DNA of 37,569 nt, from NCBI GenBank assembly GCA_017561205.1, contig JAFZDL010000085.1:1-37569 (forward strand), written 5' to 3'. Origin of the DNA: Oscillospiraceae bacterium. GTDB taxonomy: Bacteria > Bacillota > Clostridia > Oscillospirales > Oscillospiraceae. Below, piece after piece: positions 32,792 to 37,569 of the stretch (the stretch's first letter is position 1; each line of letters begins with the position of its first letter). A model generated the notes under the pieces. The model was not told the DNA's origin. It saw nothing but the letters and a program-made list of their open reading frames with translations, and ran no database searches. Made by a program: the position numbers and the translations under genes.

Positions 32792-33919
32792 TTATCTTGC
32801 TCGGGGGAGAAGTTCTTTTTCAATAACCTCAGTCAAAAGATCTAATTCTTCTTTGGTGGTATCCTTGCAGATGGACACCCGGAAAGAGCCGTCGATAATT
32901 TCCGGGCTTAAACCCATAGCGGTCATCACGTGGCTGCGATGACCCTTTGCACAGGCAGAACCTGCGGAAACGCAAATGCCTGCATCCTGCAAGAGATTGA
33001 TGGAATTTTGAGTGGGAAGTCCTGCAATCGCCAGGGAGAGAATGTGGGGTGCTTGATGGGAGCCGTTGATGGTCAAACCGCTGAGTTTACATAACTTCTC
33101 AACAAGGCTGTCCAACAGCAATTTTTCTCTGGCGATATCTTCTGCAAAAGTAGCCTTGCCCGCCTCACAGGCAGCTGCAAAACCGAAGATAGCAGGCGTA
33201 CCCTCTGTGCCGCTGCGGAAACCACTCTCTTGTCCACCGCCCAACAGCAGGGCGGGAAAGGACTTGTGCTTGGGACTAATGTACAAAGCACCCGCGCCCT
33301 TAGGGCCGTGGATCTTATGGGAGGAAACAGAAATCAAATCTGCGCCCAAAGTCTTAGCCGCAAAGGGCACTTTCAAAAATCCCTGTACCGCATCGGTGTG
33401 GAACAACGCATCGGGTGAGAGCTTGTGGGTCAGCTTTGCCATTTGAGCAATGGGCATTACTGCGCCAGTTTCGTTGTTGACCATCATAATGGACACTAAA
33501 ATGGTGTCCTTCCTTAATGCAGCCTTTAGGGATTCCAAAGAGATATTGCCAAGTTCGTCCGGCTGTAAATAGGTAATTTCGTAACCTTGATGCTCCAATT
33601 CGTTCATACACCGCAGCACCGCGGGATGTTCAATGGCGGTGGTGATGATGTGCTTGTTCTTTTTGCCGTAGCGCTTTACTGTGCCGAAAATGGCCCAGTT
33701 ATCCGCCTCGGTGCCACCGGATGTGAAGAATACCCGTTCCGGCTCTGCGCCCATAGCGGCAGCAACCTTATGCCGGGCGCTGCGAAGCATTCCTGCGGCA
33801 TCAATGCCGAAACCGTACAGCGCGCTGGGATTACCCCAGTTTTCTGTCAGCGCGGCAGTCATAGCCTCGTAAGCCTCCTTACAAGGCTTGGTGGTGGCAG
33901 AATTGTCCAAATAAATCAT
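32792..33919 (-). CDS. Cysteine desulfurase (NifS/IscS family)
   Basis: A 375-residue PLP-dependent aminotransferase-fold enzyme that takes sulfur from cysteine for Fe-S clusters or tRNA thiolation. MIYLDNSATTKP starts the protein; EHPA (H98), SVSSHKIHGPKG (PLP lysine K202), SGTEGTP and SAGSACAKG (sulfur-carrying C323) are visible. The short loop around C323 is closer to the NifS/class I type. It lies 56 bases after mnmE on the same strand with a REP-like element between; the GAGG ribosome site uses the CCTC of the repeat-flanking ACCTCGT. Coupling with mnmE suggests sulfur supply for tRNA U34 modification. Confidence 0.94.
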   Translation of the reverse strand: MIYLDNSATTKPCKEAYEAMTAALTENWGNPSALYGFGIDAAGMLRSARHKVAAAMGAEPERVFFTSGGTEADNWAIFGTVKRYGKKNKHIITTAIEHPAVLRCMNELEHQGYEITYLQPDELGNISLESLKAALRKDTILVSIMMVNNETGAVMPIAQMAKLTHKLSPDALFHTDAVQGFLKVPFAAKTLGADLISVSSHKIHGPKGAGALYISPKHKSFPALLLGGGQESGFRSGTEGTPAIFGFAAACEAGKATFAEDIAREKLLLDSLVEKLCKLSGLTINGSHQAPHILSLAIAGLPTQNSINLLQDAGICVSAGSACAKGHRSHVMTAMGLSPEIIDGSFRVSICKDTTKEELDLLTEVIEKELLPRAR

Positions 33920-33932
33920 AAAACCTCGTTGT

Positions 33933-33971
33933 CATTGCGAACCAGTGCGAACACTGGTGTGGCAATCTCTT
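33933..33971. repeat. REP-like intergenic palindromic repeat, copy 2
   Basis: GTCATTGCGA at the left and GTGGCAATCT at the right match copy 1 at 32141. The centre is a perfect hairpin, ACCAGTG (33943-33949)-CGAA-CACTGGT (33954-33960), absent from copy 1. It fills the gap between mnmE and the desulfurase. Confidence 0.8.
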
Positions 33972-33975
33972 GTAA

Positions 33976-35337
33976 TTATTTTCCTACACAAAATCTTTCA
34001 AAAATTCTTGCTGTGATGTCCTCGCGGACAGTGCGGCCGGTGACCTCGCCCATAGCCTCCATGGCGGCCTCGATATCGGTGAGAACCGCATCCGGGGTCT
34101 GCCCTAATTTTAGTGCCTGTAAGGCAGAAAGCATTGCCTCGTAGGCTCTGCGAATAGCATCAAATTGCCGGGGGTTGGTGAGAATAGAACCGTCGCAGGG
34201 TGTTTCGTTTGCAAACATCACATCCACCGCATCGGCAAGCAAATCTAAGCCCTCGCCGGTCTTGGTGGAGATGTGGATCACCTGCATAAAGGGCAGATCA
34301 GAGGGCTCTACCGCAGACCCGAGATCGGACTTGTTAATAAGGGCGATGGCGTTATCTGCATCCAAACAGACGTTGATAACTTCCTTATCTTCCTCGGTCA
34401 GGGGTTTCGATCCGTCGCAGACAAACAAAACTAGGTCAGCATTCTCCACAGCTGCCTTGGACCGTTCCACACCTATGGCCTCAATCTTGTCTTCGGTTTC
34501 CCGAATGCCGGCGGTATCAATGAGCCGCAGCCGGGTAGCGCCCAGCATCACAGTTTCTTCCACGGTATCCCGGGTAGTGCCGGCAATCTCCGTGACGATT
34601 ACTCGGTCATAACCAGCCAAGGCATTCAGCAAACTGGATTTGCCCACATTGGGTTTGCCTACGATAGCCGCAGCAACGCCTTGCCGCAAAATGCGACCCT
34701 GTCCATAAGTCTGCAAAAGAGCATATAAGGACTTAGCATTGCTTTGTAAAGAGGAGGCATAGCTGTCCAGACCAAAATCTTCGATATCCTCATCGGGATA
34801 ATCCAAAACTGCGTGGAAGTGGCTACACAGATTGGTTAGATCCTCGTAAATAGGGGAGAGTGTCTTTAGTAGTCGGCCGCCTACCTGTCCGGCAGCGTTG
34901 GCGGCAGCATTGGCAGTTTCTGCTTCAATCAGGTCAATGACTGCCTCTGCCTGGGTTAGATCCAACTGCCCGTTCATAAAAGCCCGCTTGGTAAACTCGC
35001 CCCGCTTGGCAGGCACAGCGCCGGCAGCGAACAGAGCATTGAGACCCTCTGCCAGTACCGCAGGAGAGCCGTGGCATTGAATCTCTACCGTGTCCTCACC
35101 GGTGTAGCTGTGGGGCGCCCGGGTGTACACTGCCATACATTGGTCAATGATGCGACCTTGGGTGTCCCGCAGTGTACCCAGCATCAGCTTTCGGTTGGGG
35201 GCTTCTTGTAGAGGCGTTCCGTTATTTAATGTAAAGACCTTGCCGGCAATCTCAGCGCAGCCGTCACCTGTCAGCCGCAAAATGCCAATGGCGCTGACCT
35301 GGTTGCCGGTGGAAACCGCCGCAATAACCTGGGACAT
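33976..35337 (-). CDS. mnmE: tRNA modification GTPase MnmE
   Basis: A 453-residue GTPase that, with MnmG, adds the carboxymethylaminomethyl group to U34 of certain tRNAs. The N-terminal domain starts MSQVIAAVSTGNQVSAIGIL; the G domain has GKPNVGKSSLLN (P-loop), the DTAG switch and NKSD; the C-terminus ends FCVGK, the invariant formyl-folate-pocket Cys motif. The start at 35337 is chosen by GGGAGG eight bases upstream and by the family N-terminus; 49 further upstream codons are open but unlike the family. Transcribed from 35366-35394 on minus, followed by the cysteine desulfurase. No mnmG neighbour here. Confidence 0.97.
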   Translation of the reverse strand: MSQVIAAVSTGNQVSAIGILRLTGDGCAEIAGKVFTLNNGTPLQEAPNRKLMLGTLRDTQGRIIDQCMAVYTRAPHSYTGEDTVEIQCHGSPAVLAEGLNALFAAGAVPAKRGEFTKRAFMNGQLDLTQAEAVIDLIEAETANAAANAAGQVGGRLLKTLSPIYEDLTNLCSHFHAVLDYPDEDIEDFGLDSYASSLQSNAKSLYALLQTYGQGRILRQGVAAAIVGKPNVGKSSLLNALAGYDRVIVTEIAGTTRDTVEETVMLGATRLRLIDTAGIRETEDKIEAIGVERSKAAVENADLVLFVCDGSKPLTEEDKEVINVCLDADNAIALINKSDLGSAVEPSDLPFMQVIHISTKTGEGLDLLADAVDVMFANETPCDGSILTNPRQFDAIRRAYEAMLSALQALKLGQTPDAVLTDIEAAMEAMGEVTGRTVREDITARIFERFCVGK

Positions 35338-35365
35338 AAACAATCCTCCCAAATGTGTTTTTGCT

Positions 35366-35394
35366 ATTATACCACTACGGGGAAATAATTGCAA
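35366..35394 (-). promoter_or_regulatory. Promoter of mnmE
   Basis: On the minus strand, TTGCAA (35394-35389), a 17-base spacer and TATAAT (35371-35366). It lies in the 131-base gap shared with the divergent germination operon, for which I see no clear sigma-A promoter, as expected of a sporulation-sigma gene. Confidence 0.75.
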
Positions 35395-35468
35395 TAAGAA
35401 AGGGCGGTGTGCAATCTCGTTGGTATAAGTCGTGCTGTTCGGGATAAACTGGTAAGAGAGGTGATACG

Positions 35469-36893
35469 ATGCCGGAGAAGACATATTTTGGAGAAATAAC
35501 CGACGAGAACATCAGCGGTATCTTTCAGGGAGCGGCGGATTTTATCCGCCGGGAGGTACGCTGTGGAGAGCATACATTGTATGCCTATGCAATTGATGGG
35601 CTTATCGCATCGGCCTATGCATCCGATTATATTTTTAAGCCCATTACGAACCACCTGCAAGGCGATACTATGGAGGAACTCTACAAGGGCGCTTTGGACG
35701 GTATGATATATAATAATGTAGCCAAACCCTGTGTGGGCCTGGATATGGTGGCGCTTTTGCTGGTGAACGGCTTTTGTGTGGTGCTGTTTCCGGGGGTGGG
35801 CGCGGTAGCTTATGAGGTGCGAACACCGGACAAGCGGGGCACATCTGCCCCGGAGGTGGAGAATACCGTCAAGGGTGCTAAGGACGCCTTTGTGGAAACC
35901 ATTCGCTCCAATACCAGTTATGTTCGCCGTCACTTGCGCAGCCCGGACCTGAGGCTCTACGAAACCCAGGTGGGTAAACGAAGTCTTACCAATGTGAGTG
36001 TGGTTTGGCTGGAGGGGATCACGGATCTGGAGCTGGTGGAGAGAATGAAAACCCGCTTGGCAGCGATTGATATTGATGGTCTGCTCAGCCCATCTTCTGT
36101 GGAGGAGTATGTCACCGGCTCCCGGGCCACAGCCTTTCCATTGCTGCAATACACGGAGCGGCCGGACCGGTTCAGCCAGGGAATTTTAGATGGCAGAGTG
36201 GGTCTGCTGGTAGATGGTTTGCCCTTGGGTTATCTTGCACCGGTGGACCTTATGTATCTGATGGAAAGCCCCGAGGACCGGGGGCGGGACTATATCGGCG
36301 CATCGGCAGTACGGGTGCTGCGATACTTGGCGCTACTGGTAGGTCTGCTGTTGCCGGGATTATATATTGCCCTTGCAGCCTACCACCAGGCGATGTTTCC
36401 GTTGCCCCTCTTGCGTTCCATTATCGAGAGCAAACAGGCAGTGCCCTTTACCACTACCGCAGAGGTTTTGGGGCTGTTGGTAGCCTTTGAACTGTTGCAG
36501 GAATCCGGCATCCACTTACCACAAGCCATCGGACAATCTGTTTCTGTAATCGGTGGTATTGTTGTGGGTACTGCGGCTGTGGAAGCGGGAATTATTTCTC
36601 CGGTGGCGCTGATTGCCGTGTCTGTGGCAGGGATTTGCGGTTTCGTTTTGCCAAACCGTGACTTGGCCAACGCTTTGCGAATATGGCGTTTCGTGATTGC
36701 CGGGCTGTCGGCAGTAGGCGGCCTGTATGGCACATTAGCGGGTTTGGTGATCTTGATCATCCATTTGTCCGGGCTGAAATCTTTGGGAATCGGTTATTTG
36801 GCTCGTACCGGAAAAGTCCTCCGTCGTAGATTGGTGAAAACAAAATTTCGCAACAAAAAGCTGAATCCTCAGGACGGGAGGAATCAAGCGTGA
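35469..36893 (+). CDS. GerA-family spore germination protein (GerKA/SpoVAF-like)
   Basis: A 474-residue inner-membrane germinant-receptor A-subunit-type protein. The N-terminal hydrophilic half contains [12 protein letters not shown] and [12 protein letters not shown]; the C-terminal half has several membrane segments from about residue 275, including [17 protein letters not shown] and [20 protein letters not shown], hallmark GerA motifs. AGGTGAT precedes the ATG. Only a small protein follows; full GerB and GerC genes are absent, so this may be an incomplete or minimal receptor, or a SpoVAF-like protein. Its presence indicates an endospore-forming lineage. Confidence 0.93.
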   Translation: MPEKTYFGEITDENISGIFQGAADFIRREVRCGEHTLYAYAIDGLIASAYASDYIFKPITNHLQGDTMEELYKGALDGMIYNNVAKPCVGLDMVALLLVNGFCVVLFPGVGAVAYEVRTPDKRGTSAPEVENTVKGAKDAFVETIRSNTSYVRRHLRSPDLRLYETQVGKRSLTNVSVVWLEGITDLELVERMKTRLAAIDIDGLLSPSSVEEYVTGSRATAFPLLQYTERPDRFSQGILDGRVGLLVDGLPLGYLAPVDLMYLMESPEDRGRDYIGASAVRVLRYLALLVGLLLPGLYIALAAYHQAMFPLPLLRSIIESKQAVPFTTTAEVLGLLVAFELLQESGIHLPQAIGQSVSVIGGIVVGTAAVEAGIISPVALIAVSVAGICGFVLPNRDLANALRIWRFVIAGLSAVGGLYGTLAGLVILIIHLSGLKSLGIGYLARTGKVLRRRLVKTKFRNKKLNPQDGRNQA

Positions 36894-37303
36894 GAAGAGT
36901 GTTGTATGCAGCGTTGTTGATCCCATTGCTCTTTGTGCCGCTGAAGCGGGTGAATGTGGCTGATCTTCTGCCCATAGAGGCGGTTGCGATTTATAGGAAT
37001 GGCGACCAAGTGGTTTTGGAAACGGACACAGAGCATAAGGGTGTGGGAGAGAATGCGGAAAAGGCTCTTGCATCGCTGAAACAAAATACCCCGGCGGTGG
37101 TGTACCTGGATACAGCGGAATATTTGCTGGTTGCACCGGATGCGGTGGAGCAGGTAGAAAGTCTGCGCCCGCATCTAAAACCATCCGTAAAAGTATGTGT
37201 CTGGAAAGCTGCCGGGATGGTGAAAGATGCGGCAAAATACCTGGAGATTCATAGGAATTTGCCGACCCTGAAAACCTGGAAAAAAGAAAATGTAAAAAAG
37301 TGA
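36890..37303 (+). CDS. Small exported protein, GerC N-terminal-domain-like
   Basis: A 137-residue protein starting at GTG 36890, overlapping the GerA-type stop (GTGA). An N-terminal hydrophobic segment (3-17, [15 protein letters not shown]) looks like a signal or anchor, without a lipobox cysteine. The remainder ([49 protein letters not shown]) has a pattern like the first domain of GerC subunits (beta strands, then A-x3-L helix). It is far shorter than GerC (about 370 residues). Translational coupling suggests it works with the GerA-type protein. The GerC relation is weak similarity by eye; otherwise treat as unknown. Confidence 0.65.
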   Translation: MRRVLYAALLIPLLFVPLKRVNVADLLPIEAVAIYRNGDQVVLETDTEHKGVGENAEKALASLKQNTPAVVYLDTAEYLLVAPDAVEQVESLRPHLKPSVKVCVWKAAGMVKDAAKYLEIHRNLPTLKTWKKENVKK

Positions 37304-37313
37304 AAAATACCTC

Positions 37314-37342
37314 TTGACAAACCGAAAACCTTTTGGTATCAT
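37314..37342 (+). promoter_or_regulatory. Strong tandem promoter P1 (likely rRNA operon)
   Basis: TTGACA (37314-37319), a 17-base spacer and TATCAT (37337-37342). A hairpin (GCGCTTCC/GGGAGCGC, 37349-37368) follows. It lies 79 bases upstream of P2's spacer region. Confidence 0.7.
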
Positions 37343-37420
37343 AAGCGAGCGCTTCCGACAGGGAGCGCAAAAATATGCTACTAAGTCACGAAAAAATTTT
37401 GAGAAATTAGAAAAAAGTTC

Positions 37421-37449
37421 TTGACATTTGATTGACGTTGTAGTATACT
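37421..37449 (+). promoter_or_regulatory. Strong tandem promoter P2 (likely rRNA operon)
   Basis: TTGACA (37421-37426), a 17-base spacer and TATACT (37444-37449), preceded by an A-rich UP-like tract (37390-37416). Two consensus promoters in tandem are typical of rrn operons in Firmicutes. Confidence 0.75.
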
Positions 37450-37569
37450 CATAAAGCTGACCGCTTGGCGGAGGGCGTATGTACCTTGTAAATTGAATAA
37501 CGCAAAGACGAACAAACACCTTGGACAATTATTAATTGTTTAAGTTTCGAGTAAAATCGAATTTAAGCC
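37450..37569 (+). other. Probable rRNA operon leader, cut by the window end
   Basis: No protein frame is visible. ACCTTGTAAATTGAATAACG at 37482-37501 resembles words found in rRNA leaders and spacers of Clostridia. The 16S gene, if present, would begin just past 37569. This is inference from promoter strength and leader composition. Confidence 0.5.

Noticed and set aside
35338-35484. MnmE N-terminal extension of 49 residues
   Set aside because: It is unlike the family N-terminus, spans the promoter region and lacks a ribosome site; the ATG at 35337 has GGGAGG.
37450-37569. Start of 16S rRNA inside the window
   Set aside because: The conserved 16S 5' sequence (AGAGTTTGATC) does not appear before the window ends; only promoter and leader-like sequence is present.

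Overview
The window looks like chromosome from a spore-forming, Gram-positive gut Clostridia, probably of the Ruminococcaceae/Oscillospiraceae type. Supporting signs are a GerA-family spore germination gene, Firmicute sigma-A promoters, a capsule module with separate CpsC adaptor and CpsD tyrosine kinase, and a large repeat-rich beta-helix surface protein. The taxonomic call is inference from gene content; no rRNA gene lies inside the window.

Layout. (1) 1-4347: 3' part of a giant cell-surface protein, closed by a strong terminator. (2) About 4565-19068: a first polysaccharide operon with its own promoter. It holds two pyruvyl-transferase-family genes (one frameshifted), two GT4 glycosyltransferases, an acetyltransferase, a deacetylase-like protein, Wzy-like polymerase, ATP-grasp ligase, DUF115 protein and Wzx-like flippase. 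It ends in a three-gene block: CMP-sugar cytidylyltransferase, HMGL-type aldolase fused to a Rossmann-like domain, and a KdsC-type phosphatase fused to a YhcH-type domain. (3) 19108-19560: decayed 3' end of another surface-protein gene plus terminator. (4) 19673-26213: a second polysaccharide operon from a near-consensus promoter, with CpsC, CpsD and CpsB homologues, a PglD/NeuD-type acyltransferase, initiating phosphoglycosyl transferase, epimerase, a split Alg14/Alg13-type glycosyltransferase, GT2, and a pyruvyl-transferase remnant. (5) 26428-32747: a central-metabolism block with a LarA-family epimerase, PHP phosphoesterase, 6-phosphogluconate dehydrogenase, PfkB sugar kinase, Gfo/Idh oxidoreductase and an AllA-type cupin. 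(6) 32792-35337, minus strand: cysteine desulfurase and MnmE. (7) 35469-37303: GerA protein and a small GerC-like protein. (8) 37314-37569: tandem strong promoters and a leader that look like the start of an rRNA operon just beyond the window.

How it fits together. Operon 2 supplies the initiating transferase and the CpsB/C/D control system; operon 1 supplies the polymerase, flippase, decorating enzymes and a possible nucleotide-sugar route. Together they would make one decorated surface polysaccharide. The two operons are bracketed by reciprocal remnants: a glycosyltransferase tail precedes the intact pyruvyl transferase at the left, and a pyruvyl-transferase head follows the intact glycosyltransferase at the right. 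This indicates a duplicated junction about 21 kb apart.

The most novel-looking candidate is the 15729-19068 block. It contains activation, aldol, phosphatase and YhcH-type functions expected for a CMP-activated ulosonic-type sugar, yet no PEP-dependent NeuB/KdsA synthase is visible. A second candidate is the LarA-Gnd-PfkB block, which reads as a nickel-dependent sugar-acid epimerase feeding 6-phosphogluconate.
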